From positions 62,001 to 126,000 of the forward strand of contig NZ_CADFGE010000012.1 of the NCBI RefSeq assembly GCF_902833645.1: a DNA stretch of 64,000 bases. The letters run 5' to 3'. Of the stretch, positions 34,319-42,898 are shown piece by piece. The position numbers and the translations under genes were made by a program. The notes beneath the pieces were generated by a model that saw nothing but the letters and a program-made list of their open reading frames with translations, did no database searches and had not been told where the DNA came from. Positions within the stretch are counted from its first letter, which is position 1, and each line of letters begins with the position of its first letter. This DNA is from Paraburkholderia fungorum. Its GTDB lineage: Bacteria; Pseudomonadota; Gammaproteobacteria; Burkholderiales; Burkholderiaceae.

Positions 34319-36529
34319 ATGACCGAACCCGAAGCAACTGACGTTTTCGAGCCGAAGAAAGTGCTCGCCCAATTGCCGCATCTGCCTGGCGTGTATCGCT
34401 ATTACGATACGCAGGGCGCGGTGCTTTATGTGGGCAAGGCGCGCGACCTCAAGAAGCGCGTCTCGAGCTACTTCACGAAGACGCAACTGTCCCCGCGTAT
34501 CGCGATGATGGTGACGCGCATTGCGCGCATCGAGACGACCGTCACGCGCTCCGAGGCTGAGGCGCTGCTGCTCGAAAACAATCTGATCAAGGCGCTGGCG
34601 CCGCGTTACAACATCCTGTTTCGCGACGACAAGTCCTATCCCTATCTCAAACTGACCGGCCACAAATTTCCGCGCATGGCGTATTACCGCGGCTCGGTGG
34701 ATCGCAAGAATCAGTATTTCGGACCGTTTCCGAGCGCGTGGGCGGTGCGCGAGAGCATCCAGATCCTGCAGCGCGTGTTCCAGTTGCGCACGTGTGAAGA
34801 TTCCGTGTTCAACAACCGCACACGGCCCTGCCTGCTGCATCAGATCGGCCGCTGCACGGCGCCTTGCGTCGGAGCCATCAGCGAAGAGGATTACGCGCGC
34901 GACGTTGCCAATGCGTCGCGCTTTCTGCTCGGCCGGCAAGGTGAGGTGATGAACGAGCTCGAGCAGAAAATGCATGCGTTCGCGAGCGAACTGAAGTTCG
35001 AGCAGGCCGCGGCGGTGCGTAATCAGATGAGTTCGTTGTCGACGGTGCTGCATCAGCAGGCGATCGAAGTGGGTGGCGACAGCGACGTGGATATTCTCGC
35101 GGTCGTGGCGCTCGGCGGACGCGTGTGCGTGAATCTGGCGATGGTGCGAGGCGGGCGGCATCTGGGCGACAAGGCGTATTTCCCGGCGCATGTGGAAAGC
35201 GCCCTGACGATCGGCGAGGGTGGACTCGAAGAAGGCGGCGACGATGCGTTGCTGACCGACATCGCGGCTGGCGACGGCTCGGTGCTGAACGAGGGCGGCA
35301 ACAGGGCAAACGCAGCGTCCGAAGCAGACGATGCGCTCGCGATTGCTGGGGAGATGCCGTCCGAAGAAGCCGATGACGAGGAAGACGAAGACGCTGCGCC
35401 CGACGTACAGACGGATGAGGCGGCCGAGTCCGGGTCGGAATCCGGATCTCCAGCGCCGCGCAAAGGCCGTGCAACTGCCGGCGGCATCGAATCTGAAGTG
35501 CTGGAGGCGTTCATCGCGCAGCACTACATCGGCAACCGCGTACCGCCGGTGCTCGTGGTCAGCCACGCGCCGGCCACGCGCGAACTGGTCGACGTGCTGA
35601 TCGAGCAGGCCGGCCACAAGGTGACGGTATTGCGCCAGCCGCAAGGTCAACGGCGCGCGTGGCTCGCGATGGCCGAGCAGAACGCACGGCTCGCACTCGC
35701 GCGCCTGCTTTCGGAACAAGGCTCGCAGCAGGCTCGCACGCGCGCGCTCACCGATACGCTTGGCATGGAGTGCGACGATCTCGCGCATCTGCGCATCGAG
35801 TGCTTCGACATCAGCCATACGATGGGCGAGGCGACGCAGGCGTCGTGCGTGGTGTATCACCATCACAAGATGCAGTCGTCCGAGTACCGCCGCTACAACA
35901 TCACCGGCATCACCCCGGGCGACGACTACGCGGCGATGCGCCAGGTGCTGATGCGCCGATACGAGAAGATGGTGGCGCAAGCGGCCGCGAACGCGGCGGA
36001 TGAAGCCGCCGAATTGCAAACCGACGCGGCCGTGGACCCGTCGCTCGCAGCGGATGCCGCGGAACCGGCTGCGGCTGGCGGCATCCTGCCGACCATCGTG
36101 TTGATCGACGGCGGTAAGGGGCAGGTCGAAATCGCACGGCAGGTGTTCACCGAACTGGGTCTCGATACCGGCATGCTGGTCGGTGTCGCGAAGGGCGAGG
36201 GGCGCAAGGTGGGGCTGGAAACCCTGATTTTCGCGGATGGCCGCGCTCCGCTCGAACTCGGCAAGGAAAGCGCCGCGCTCATGCTGGTCGCGCAAATCCG
36301 CGACGAGGCGCACCGTTTCGCCATTACCGGCATGCGTGCAAAGCGCGGCAAGACACGCCAGACCTCACGGCTCGAAGAACTCGAAGGGGTGGGCGCGAAG
36401 CGGCGTCAGCGGTTATTGGCGCGTTTCGGTGGGCTGCGTGGGGTGGTTGCGGCAAGCGTCGAGGATCTGGCGAGCGTCGAAGGAATTTCGCAGGCGCTGG
36501 CCGAGCAGATCTACCGGCAATTGCACTAA
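34319..36529 (+). CDS. uvrC: UvrABC endonuclease subunit C with two insertions
   Basis: Dual-incision nuclease of nucleotide excision repair. 736 aa against about 610 in E. coli. GIY-YIG domain at the N-terminus (PGVYRYYDTQG, LYVGKARDLKKRVSSYF); four-Cys region (CEDSVFNNRTRPCLLHQIGRC...C); UvrB-binding helix; RNase H-like domain (CFDISHTMGEATQASCVVY, IVLIDGGKGQVEIA); paired helix-hairpin-helix at the end. Extra length comes from an acidic Ala/Glu/Asp-rich insert at about residues 300-390 and a shorter Ala-rich one at about 555-590. Confidence 0.96.
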   Translation: MTEPEATDVFEPKKVLAQLPHLPGVYRYYDTQGAVLYVGKARDLKKRVSSYFTKTQLSPRIAMMVTRIARIETTVTRSEAEALLLENNLIKALAPRYNILFRDDKSYPYLKLTGHKFPRMAYYRGSVDRKNQYFGPFPSAWAVRESIQILQRVFQLRTCEDSVFNNRTRPCLLHQIGRCTAPCVGAISEEDYARDVANASRFLLGRQGEVMNELEQKMHAFASELKFEQAAAVRNQMSSLSTVLHQQAIEVGGDSDVDILAVVALGGRVCVNLAMVRGGRHLGDKAYFPAHVESALTIGEGGLEEGGDDALLTDIAAGDGSVLNEGGNRANAASEADDALAIAGEMPSEEADDEEDEDAAPDVQTDEAAESGSESGSPAPRKGRATAGGIESEVLEAFIAQHYIGNRVPPVLVVSHAPATRELVDVLIEQAGHKVTVLRQPQGQRRAWLAMAEQNARLALARLLSEQGSQQARTRALTDTLGMECDDLAHLRIECFDISHTMGEATQASCVVYHHHKMQSSEYRRYNITGITPGDDYAAMRQVLMRRYEKMVAQAAANAADEAAELQTDAAVDPSLAADAAEPAAAGGILPTIVLIDGGKGQVEIARQVFTELGLDTGMLVGVAKGEGRKVGLETLIFADGRAPLELGKESAALMLVAQIRDEAHRFAITGMRAKRGKTRQTSRLEELEGVGAKRRQRLLARFGGLRGVVAASVEDLASVEGISQALAEQIYRQLH

Positions 36530-36737
36530 TTACACCGGTCGCGGCACGCCGGGCAGCGCCCGGATGCTGCAGCGAGCGGTCGATAAATAACGCAAAAGCG
36601 GTCGGTAAGCAGATGCCAGGCGGCTGATAAGCGGTGCCCCGGCGTTGCGCGCGCCAGGCTCCGCGCGCCGCTTTGCTTGTGGCAGGCCTTGCGACACGGC
36701 ACAATTGCATCTCCCTTGTCAGACGCTGCGCCTGCCC

Positions 36738-37331
36738 ATGCCGTTTAATTTTCCGATTTTCCTGACTTGGCTGCGGATCGTTCTGATTCCGCTCGTCGTC
36801 GGTGTGTTTTATTTGCCTGACATGATGATGAGCCCGGCACACCGCAATCTGGCGGCCGCGACGATCTTCATTCTGGCGGCGCTCACCGACTGGTTCGACG
36901 GCTTCCTGGCCCGTAAGTGGAACCAGACTTCGGCGTTCGGCGCGTTCCTCGATCCGGTTGCCGATAAGCTGATGGTGACGGCTGCGTTGCTGGTGCTGGT
37001 GCAACTCGCGCGGATCGATTCGGCAATCGCACTGGTGATCGTCGGGCGCGAGATCGCTATCTCGGCGCTGCGCGAGTGGATGGCGCAGATCGGTGCGTCG
37101 AAGAGCGTTGCGGTGAATTCGCTCGGCAAGTTCAAGACCGTGTGCCAGATGGTCGCGATTCCGATGCTGCTGTTCTACGGGCCGTTGCCGTTCGGCGGCG
37201 GTGTGTCCGTCGATACGCGCGTGTGGGGTTTGTGGCTGATCTATCTGGCTGCGTTCCTGACGATCTGGTCGATGCTCTACTACATGAAACTTGCATGGCC
37301 GCAGATCCGCGAACGGGGCGGCGTGGCCTGA
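36738..37331 (+). CDS. pgsA: CDP-diacylglycerol--glycerol-3-phosphate 3-phosphatidyltransferase
   Basis: Makes phosphatidylglycerophosphate, the first committed step to PG and cardiolipin. 197 aa from ATG 36738 (MPFNFPIFLTWLRI). The CDP-alcohol phosphotransferase signature DWFDGFLARK...GAFLDPVADK is complete. Four to five membrane helices. Between uvrC and a tRNA cluster, the common beta-proteobacterial order. Confidence 0.96.
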   Translation: MPFNFPIFLTWLRIVLIPLVVGVFYLPDMMMSPAHRNLAAATIFILAALTDWFDGFLARKWNQTSAFGAFLDPVADKLMVTAALLVLVQLARIDSAIALVIVGREIAISALREWMAQIGASKSVAVNSLGKFKTVCQMVAIPMLLFYGPLPFGGGVSVDTRVWGLWLIYLAAFLTIWSMLYYMKLAWPQIRERGGVA

Positions 37332-37443
37332 TTGTGTCTGAGCGGAGATCGAGCGAGACGCAGCGCGCGGAAGGCGCGCGCTTGTTCGAACGTCGCGCTA
37401 GCGTGAGTGAAATCTTTTCAGTTAAAGACATACGCAAAAGGGG

Positions 37444-37472
37444 TTGACACGTTTCAGTCGTTTCTCCATAAT
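37444..37472 (+). promoter_or_regulatory. Strong promoter for the tRNA-Gly/Gly/Cys cluster
   Basis: TTGACA, 17-base spacer, CATAAT: near-consensus. Transcription would start near 37479, about 100 bases before the first tRNA-Gly. Confidence 0.8.
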
Positions 37473-37580
37473 CTCGTTTCTCCGATGCACGCAGTTCGAA
37501 ACGTCGCAGGTAGTAACGGAGACAGTAAGCGTGTAGTTGCAGTAACAAGGCAGCAGTTAGTAGGGCAAAAGCAGCACAAT

Positions 37581-37656
37581 GCGGGAGTAGCTCAGTTGGT
37601 AGAGCGCAACCTTGCCAAGGTTGAGGTCGCGAGTTCGAGCCTCGTCTCCCGCTCCA
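37581..37656 (+). tRNA. tRNA-Gly (GCC), copy 1
   Basis: 76 bases with CCA encoded. Acceptor stem GCGGGAG / CTCCCGC, anticodon loop TTGCCAA, T-loop GTTCGAG. Identical to the copy at 37719. Confidence 0.97.
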
Positions 37657-37718
37657 ATTTTTGAAGCAGCGCGTTGTTTGGCGAAGTAAAAGTGCAAGGC
37701 GTTGTGAAGTAGGGCAAT

Positions 37719-37794
37719 GCGGGAGTAGCTCAGTTGGTAGAGCGCAACCTTGCCAAGGTTGAGGTCGCGAGTTCGAGCCTCGTCTCCCGCTCCA
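37719..37794 (+). tRNA. tRNA-Gly (GCC), copy 2
   Basis: Exact duplicate of the first tRNA-Gly, 138 bases downstream, with CCA encoded. The 62-base spacer carries no gene. Confidence 0.97.
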
Positions 37795-37802
37795 ATCATT
37801 AG

Positions 37803-37824
37803 GGGAAGCAGTGCTTCCCTTTTT
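37803..37824 (+). terminator. Hairpin between tRNA-Gly and tRNA-Cys
   Basis: GGGAAG / CTTCCC with a 5-base loop, followed by TTTTTG. May end part of the transcripts before tRNA-Cys. Confidence 0.65.
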
Positions 37825-37898
37825 GTTTGATGGGCCGGTTCTTTTGGTGGCTCACCAGACAGATCTGAGAATCTGCAGCTAGATTCCAGTCCGCTTGC

Positions 37899-37972
37899 GG
37901 CGCGATAGCAAAGCGGTTATGCAGCGGCCTGCAAAGCCGTTTAGGCCGGTTCGACTCCGGCTCGCGCCTCCA
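37899..37972 (+). tRNA. tRNA-Cys (GCA)
   Basis: 74 bases with CCA encoded. Acceptor stem GGCGCGA / TCGCGCC, anticodon loop CTGCAAA, T-loop GTTCGAC. Confidence 0.96.
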
Positions 37973-37983
37973 GTAGTTGATGT

Positions 37984-38022
37984 AAAGAAAAGCCCCGACT
38001 TGTCGGGGCTTTTCTTTTTTCG
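37984..38022 (+). terminator. Rho-independent terminator of the tRNA cluster
   Basis: Perfect 16-base stem (AAAGAAAAGCCCCGAC / GTCGGGGCTTTTCTTT) with a two-base loop and T-run, 12 bases after tRNA-Cys. Confidence 0.93.
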
Positions 38023-38236
38023 GCGTCGTGTTATCTCGTACTTGGTGGCCCTGCTCCCGGGCGATATGCAACCGCGTCCGGCAGTGTGCTTCGCTCTGCG
38101 CAACGTTATAGTTCGCAGACTCCCCCTCGCATCGACATCATGCGCATCCCGGATACCGAACGCCGCTCCTTCTATCTACGCCTGATTTACGCGCTGTGCA
38201 CAGTCGATTGAATTGCGCCCGTCCACTTGAGGTTGC

Positions 38237-38995
38237 ATGTACCTACAACTCACCGGCACCAACGTCCGTTTGCTCGGCTCAATGCATCTGTTCCCTGCGA
38301 CGAGTCGCAGAACGCCGCCATGGATTGCTGAAGCATATGACTGGGCCGAATCGCTGGTCTTCGAATCGGATCCGCCGACGATTCTGCCGTTTCTGAAGGC
38401 TCCCCCGCAGGGTGGTGCCGATCAACTGCAGCCGTTGCTATCCGCCGACGCCTGGAATCAGCTACAGGCCGTGTGGCCCGCGCAAGGGCCGTTGGCGCCG
38501 CTCGCCGAGTTGCGTCCATGGGCCACGCTGATCGTCGCGCCGACGCTGTTCCAGCAGGTCGTCGAAGGTGTCGAGCCGCGCATGCTGCGCTCGGCACTGG
38601 CGCAAGCCAAGCCGTACGAGTATCTCGAGACCGCACAGGAGGTTGCGGCATCGCTCGAGTCGATTCCGCTCGAAGCAGTCGGTGCCGCGCTTGGCATGCT
38701 GATGTCCGATCTCGACGAACCGCAGCGCACGCTCGAGCGGATGTACACCGCGTGGTTACACGGCGATTTGCAGGCCGTGCACCAGATCGCCGTCGAGTCG
38801 CCAATGTTCAACTTGCCCGGCATCCGCAGCGCCATTCTCGATGCGCGCAATCGCGCGTGGGCGGCGCGAGTGAAGGAATTGGCCGGACGGCCAGAGCGAA
38901 TCTTGGTGGTGGTGGGCGCGCTGCATCTGTGCGGGCCCGGTAACCTGATCGAATGTCTCGCACAGCCGGTCGAGCCGGTTTTCGTCAGCAGCTAG
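38237..38995 (+). CDS. TraB/GumN-family protein
   Basis: 252 aa. Family landmarks: LLGSMHLFP near the N-terminus, an early Glu (LVFESD), RNRAWAARV, and VVVGALHLCGPGNL near the C-terminus; together these His and Glu residues form the predicted metal site of the TraB/GumN/Tiki superfamily. There is no signal peptide, so it is probably cytoplasmic, unlike many GumN proteins. Some relatives are metalloproteases or pheromone-shutdown proteins; the role here is unknown. It stands alone after the tRNA terminator. Confidence 0.8.
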   Translation: MYLQLTGTNVRLLGSMHLFPATSRRTPPWIAEAYDWAESLVFESDPPTILPFLKAPPQGGADQLQPLLSADAWNQLQAVWPAQGPLAPLAELRPWATLIVAPTLFQQVVEGVEPRMLRSALAQAKPYEYLETAQEVAASLESIPLEAVGAALGMLMSDLDEPQRTLERMYTAWLHGDLQAVHQIAVESPMFNLPGIRSAILDARNRAWAARVKELAGRPERILVVVGALHLCGPGNLIECLAQPVEPVFVSS

Positions 38996-39089
38996 AGGGC
39001 TTTGCCGACGAGATAGCCTTGGAGCGCCACGCGCGGCATAATTCTCCTTTGCCGCCGCCCGTTAAGGCGCGCTTCCCTTGAAGATTTCC

Positions 39090-39596
39090 ATGACTGAACC
39101 GCAGCACACCGCCGCCACGCGACTGGCGCAACTCGAATGGCGCTGGAAAACGTTCGACGACCTCACGAACGCGGAAGTCTATGCGATGCTGGCCGCCCGC
39201 AGCGCCGTGTTCGTCGTCGAGCAGAACTGCGTGTATGGCGACATCGACGGGCTCGATTCAGCCGCATGGCATCTGTTCGCGTTCGGTCCCGGTGATACAT
39301 CCAGCACCAAAAAAAAGCCGCTAGCGGGCTATCTGCGCGTGTTGCTGCCGGATGCCGACGACACCGATATCCGCATCGGCCGCGTTCTGACCACCGCGGA
39401 ATTCCGCGGCATTGGCCTCGGCAACGCGATGCTCGAACGCTCGCTCGCGCATATCCGGGCACAGTGGCCCGGTACACCGATCCGCTTGCATGCGCAGGCT
39501 CATCTGCAAGGCTTCTACGGCGCATTCGGCTTTACGCCGGTGTCGGAGATTCACGACGAGGACGGCATCCCGCATGTGTGGATGCGCTCGGCCTAA
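39090..39596 (+). CDS. elaA: ElaA-type GNAT acetyltransferase
   Basis: 168 aa. N-terminal WRWKTFDDLTNAEVYAMLAA with RSAVFVVEQNCVYGDIDGLD is the ElaA signature; the acetyl-CoA loop RIGRVLTTAEFRGIGLGNAM (Q/RxxGxG/A type) follows. ATG 39090 is used; an in-frame TTG at 39078 is less likely. The acetyl acceptor of ElaA is not firmly known. Confidence 0.87.
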   Translation: MTEPQHTAATRLAQLEWRWKTFDDLTNAEVYAMLAARSAVFVVEQNCVYGDIDGLDSAAWHLFAFGPGDTSSTKKKPLAGYLRVLLPDADDTDIRIGRVLTTAEFRGIGLGNAMLERSLAHIRAQWPGTPIRLHAQAHLQGFYGAFGFTPVSEIHDEDGIPHVWMRSA

Positions 39597-39689
39597 CTCA
39601 GTCAGATGGCAACAGGAATGACAACCTGATCCAGCGCGTGCGCGCCGACCGGCTGCAAGCGCCGCGGCTTCTTCAACAGATTCGGAATC

Positions 39690-40574
39690 TCAGCGGCGGC
39701 CGCTCGCCGGCGCTGTTGCAGCTTGCGTCAGGCCTTGCGCCGTCTTTACGCGCCGCTCGCCGCGCAGGCGCCCGCGCGCCGACAGCCGCATCCAGTGACG
39801 CAACGCCACCAGCGCGCCGATCACGCTCATCATCGAGCCGGGAATCCACAGCAATAATCCGCCGATCTGCTGGTCGCGCATCGGGCTTAGCCACGTAAAG
39901 GCGCGCCCGCAGATCGAGTAGATCGGGTAAAGCTCGCGCGGCGTAAAGAAGATAAATGCGCCGAGCATGATCTGCGGCGGAATCGCGGCAATCACAACCA
40001 GCACGCGCTTGCCGGGCGACAAACGCGCCGGCGGCGCGGGCCGCGGATCGAGTACGAGCCACCAGAACAGCAGGCCGTCGATTACCATGCTCCAGTTCAT
40101 CACGCGATAGAGCCGCCAGTCGAGCATCGCCACGAAATGGATCGGCGACATCAGCCAGAAATAGATCAGCCCGACGAACAACGTGACCGCAACCACCGGA
40201 TGCATCACCACGTCGAGAAGCTTGCGTACTAACGGAGCCTCCAGCGCGGGCCGCACGAAGCGCTGCCGCCATCTGAATGGAATGCCCGCGCGCAACGCGG
40301 CGCCCGGATACGAGAGCGCGATAAAGAACGGCCCGAGGTGATGCAGCACCAGATGCTGCAAGCGATGCATGAAGAACTCATGCTCGAAGAAATAATCGAG
40401 CCGCGTATGCAGCGCGACATACAACGCGACCAGCCCGAACCAGAAGGAAATGCGCCGGCGAATCGACAGCTTCGCCCTGTGCGCGCCGCGCACGAAAAGG
40501 ATCGCCGGCACCAGCAAGGCGATCACGACAGTCGGCGAGAACTCCCAGGGGTCGAGCCAGTAGAGCAGATTCAT
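39690..40574 (-). CDS. CtaG-type cytochrome c oxidase assembly membrane protein
   Basis: 294 aa with about seven membrane helices, matching the caa3_CtaG (DUF1404-like) family rather than the single-helix Cox11/CtaG. Conserved HRLQHLVLHHLGPFF, LDVVMHPVVAVTLFVG and MNWSMVIDGLLFWW are the His/Met-rich core. First-to-last order on the minus strand is SCO, PCuAC, this gene, suggesting a copper-insertion operon for a heme-copper oxidase. No oxidase subunit is in the window. Confidence 0.85.
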   Translation of the reverse strand: MNLLYWLDPWEFSPTVVIALLVPAILFVRGAHRAKLSIRRRISFWFGLVALYVALHTRLDYFFEHEFFMHRLQHLVLHHLGPFFIALSYPGAALRAGIPFRWRQRFVRPALEAPLVRKLLDVVMHPVVAVTLFVGLIYFWLMSPIHFVAMLDWRLYRVMNWSMVIDGLLFWWLVLDPRPAPPARLSPGKRVLVVIAAIPPQIMLGAFIFFTPRELYPIYSICGRAFTWLSPMRDQQIGGLLLWIPGSMMSVIGALVALRHWMRLSARGRLRGERRVKTAQGLTQAATAPASGRR

Positions 40575-40583
40575 CGCGGCGTG

Positions 40584-41045
40584 TTACTTGGTCTGGGCGG
40601 GTGACTTGACGGCGAACGGCGTATCGAGCGTTTCGCCGTCGGAGAACTTCAGCGTCAGATGCACGGTGTCGCCCGGCGCGATCTTGTGCTTCGCGTCTTC
40701 GAGCATCACGTGATAGCCGCCCGGCGCAATTGCCACCTGGCCGTGCGCGGGCACCGTCAGCTTGTCGACCATCACCATCTTCTGCGTCGAGCCGTTCGAC
40801 ACGGTTTGATGCAGCATCGCGTCGCCGTAGTCGTTGCTGGAAATATCGACGAGGTCGACCGGCTTATCGCTCGCGTTCACCAGCGTCGCATAGCCGGCGG
40901 CAGGGAGGTTGTTCGGCAGCCAGCGCACCCACGCGTCCTTGACGCTGATCGCGTTAGCGCCAGCGGCAAACGCGGCCGACGTGAAACCGCATGAGAGGGC
41001 GAGGGTGCAGCTCAGTGCGGCGAACGTTTTGAACTTGATCGACAT
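40584..41045 (-). CDS. Periplasmic copper chaperone PCu(A)C
   Basis: 153 aa with signal peptide (ALSCTLALSCGFTSAAFAAG). The copper site pattern is visible as MLHQTV..., KMVMVD, and YHVMLED, that is the H/M-x10-M-x21-H-x-M arrangement. Such proteins carry Cu(I) to the CuA centre together with SCO proteins. Ten bases downstream on this strand is the ctaG-like gene. Confidence 0.92.
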   Translation of the reverse strand: MSIKFKTFAALSCTLALSCGFTSAAFAAGANAISVKDAWVRWLPNNLPAAGYATLVNASDKPVDLVDISSNDYGDAMLHQTVSNGSTQKMVMVDKLTVPAHGQVAIAPGGYHVMLEDAKHKIAPGDTVHLTLKFSDGETLDTPFAVKSPAQTK

Positions 41046-41063
41046 GAATGAACTCGGGAAAGG

Positions 41064-41732
41064 TCAGGAACGGTCATCAATGATACGGCGCAGATCTTGT
41101 GCGATCGCATCGGGAGTATCGTGATCGGTGGCGAGCAGGCGTGCATGGCCCTGTTGATCGAACACGTAGACGGCCGAGCTATGGGTGACCTCATAGTTGC
41201 CGTTGGGGTCGCGCTTTTCCATCTGATAGGCGACCCGGTAACGTTTGGCGAGTGATTCGATCTGCCAGGCGGTGCCTGTCAGGCCCTCGGCGTGTCGCGA
41301 GTCGAAGGCGCCCACGTAGTCATGCAAGGCTTTGGGCGTGTCGCGCGCCGGATCGACGGTAATGAACAGGATGCGCACCTTTTGCGCGTCCGGGCCGAGT
41401 TTGCCGAGAACCTGCATGAGGCGGCCCATCGTCTCGGGGCAGACATCCGGACAATGCGTATAGCCAAAGTAGACCAGCGAGGTGCGGCCTTTGAACGAAT
41501 CGCCGGTTACGGGGCGGCCGTCGTCGCCGGTCAGTGTGAAATCGAGATCCGGCAAATGGCCGGTCACGTTGGTCAACTGGAACGGTTCGTCGGGATGCGT
41601 GCAGCCGCTCATTGCACCGAGCGCGCCCACCATCACGGTTAGCGTGGCCAGGCGCCTAAGCCAGGGCCGGCGGGGCGTGACGAGATTCGGCTGGCGGCGG
41701 GACGAGATAATGGGGAACAAAGCAGGGTTCAA
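41064..41732 (-). CDS. SCO1/SenC/PrrC family copper protein
   Basis: About 222 aa. The lipobox-like MSGC after a basic n-region suggests a lipoprotein or membrane anchor. The copper ligands CPDVC (FGYTHCPDVCPETMG) and the distal His (YEVTHSSAVYVFD) are intact, as is the VDPARDTP segment. Start uncertain: TTG at 41732 gives a sensible signal sequence; there is no good ATG. First gene of the sco-pcuC-ctaG unit. Confidence 0.9.
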   Translation of the reverse strand: MNPALFPIISSRRQPNLVTPRRPWLRRLATLTVMVGALGAMSGCTHPDEPFQLTNVTGHLPDLDFTLTGDDGRPVTGDSFKGRTSLVYFGYTHCPDVCPETMGRLMQVLGKLGPDAQKVRILFITVDPARDTPKALHDYVGAFDSRHAEGLTGTAWQIESLAKRYRVAYQMEKRDPNGNYEVTHSSAVYVFDQQGHARLLATDHDTPDAIAQDLRRIIDDRS

Positions 41733-42093
41733 TTACTCGATTGAAGAGCGGCGCGTGAATGGACGCAGCGTGATTCGTGCACGGCGCGCGGCCCGTCATA
41801 GTGTGCAAATATGGTCGTCACTGCAATGGTCTGCGTGGCTGCGACTGTATCGCAAAATCTCCGACGACGTCGCGCAGCGCCCGCAGGCGCGTGCTTTGCG
41901 AGGCAATTTGACGCAGGCGGGTGAAAGCTGGTTGAAGCCGGATTGTTCTCTTTTTGAACGCAATCGTGAGCCGCATTGGCCGTACCGCCCGGCCACGCTT
42001 AGGTCCCAGCTTACTTTCTCGAAAAATTGACGGATGCGCGGTAAGATGCGCACACTTTTCCGGCCGCAGAAGGCCGAAAGGCAAAATTAACCG
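41733..42093. other. Gap between sco and otsB
   Basis: 361 bases between divergent genes. An open frame exists in part but has no protein-like features. Just before otsB a short stem CGGCC (42061-42065) / GGCCG (42072-42076) is followed by AAAGGC, a weak ribosome site. TTGACG (42027) and TAAGAT (42042) are spaced too closely to be a normal promoter. Confidence 0.4.
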
Positions 42094-42843
42094 ATGCAAG
42101 CACTTCCGGCTGTCCTGTCTCCAGGTGAGACGGCATTTTTCTTCGACTTCGACGGCACGCTCGTCGAACTCGCGCCCACGCCGGACGGCGTGCTGGTGCA
42201 ACCGCGCGTGATCGGTTTGCTGACCGAATTGCGCAATCTCACGAATGGCGCCGTCGCGATCGTGTCGGGCCGCGGCATTGACAGCATCGACAGTTTTCTC
42301 GGCATGCCCGATCTGCCGATTGCCGGTTTGCATGGCGCCGAACGGCGCGACGCGAACGGCGACACGCAGCGCATCGGTTTTCACGACGAGCGGCTCTTGC
42401 GCATGGAGCAGGTGCTCGCCCAAGTCGTCAACGAGCACCCCGGCATGCTGCTCGAGATCAAAGGCGCGGCGCTGGCGCTGCATTACCGTAACGCACCTGA
42501 GCGCGAGGCGGTCGCGCGCGAGGCGACGGAGCGGCTGGTGGCCGATTATCCTGGCGCGTATGTGTTGCAGCCGGGCAAGATGGTCTACGAAATCAAGCCG
42601 AAGGATGTCGACAAGGGCCGCGCAATGCGCGCGTTCCTGGATGAACCGCCGTTCGTCGGCCGCACCCCCGTGTTTGCCGGCGACGACCTGACCGACGAGA
42701 AAGGCTTTGCCGTCGTCAACGAGCGCGGTGGGCTGTCGATCAAGGTGGGCGCGGGCGACACGATGGCGCATGCGCGCGCCGGGTCGGTCACGGCGCTGCT
42801 CGACTGGCTGGAATCGATTGTCGCGGCCGCGCGCGGAGCGTGA
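42094..42843 (+). CDS. otsB: Trehalose-6-phosphate phosphatase
   Basis: 249-aa HAD phosphatase that dephosphorylates trehalose-6-phosphate. Motif I FFDFDGTLVELAP, motif II IVSGR, Lys in IKPKDVDKGRA, motif IV VFAGDDLTDEKGF; C2-type cap between them. Precedes otsA by 55 bases, the same order as E. coli otsBA. The pair makes trehalose for osmotic and desiccation tolerance. Confidence 0.96.
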   Translation: MQALPAVLSPGETAFFFDFDGTLVELAPTPDGVLVQPRVIGLLTELRNLTNGAVAIVSGRGIDSIDSFLGMPDLPIAGLHGAERRDANGDTQRIGFHDERLLRMEQVLAQVVNEHPGMLLEIKGAALALHYRNAPEREAVAREATERLVADYPGAYVLQPGKMVYEIKPKDVDKGRAMRAFLDEPPFVGRTPVFAGDDLTDEKGFAVVNERGGLSIKVGAGDTMAHARAGSVTALLDWLESIVAAARGA

Positions 42844-42898
42844 TGGTGACACCGCATCGCTTAACGACTATGACTTACTGCATCGGGAATCGCGCTTC

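Noticed and set aside
37581..38022. tRNA cluster as integration site of a mobile island
   Set aside because: No integrase, no repeated tRNA 3' fragment and only ordinary genes next to it.
41482..42030. 182-codon rightward frame overlapping sco
   Set aside because: First half is antisense to sco, second half has no family features or ribosome site.
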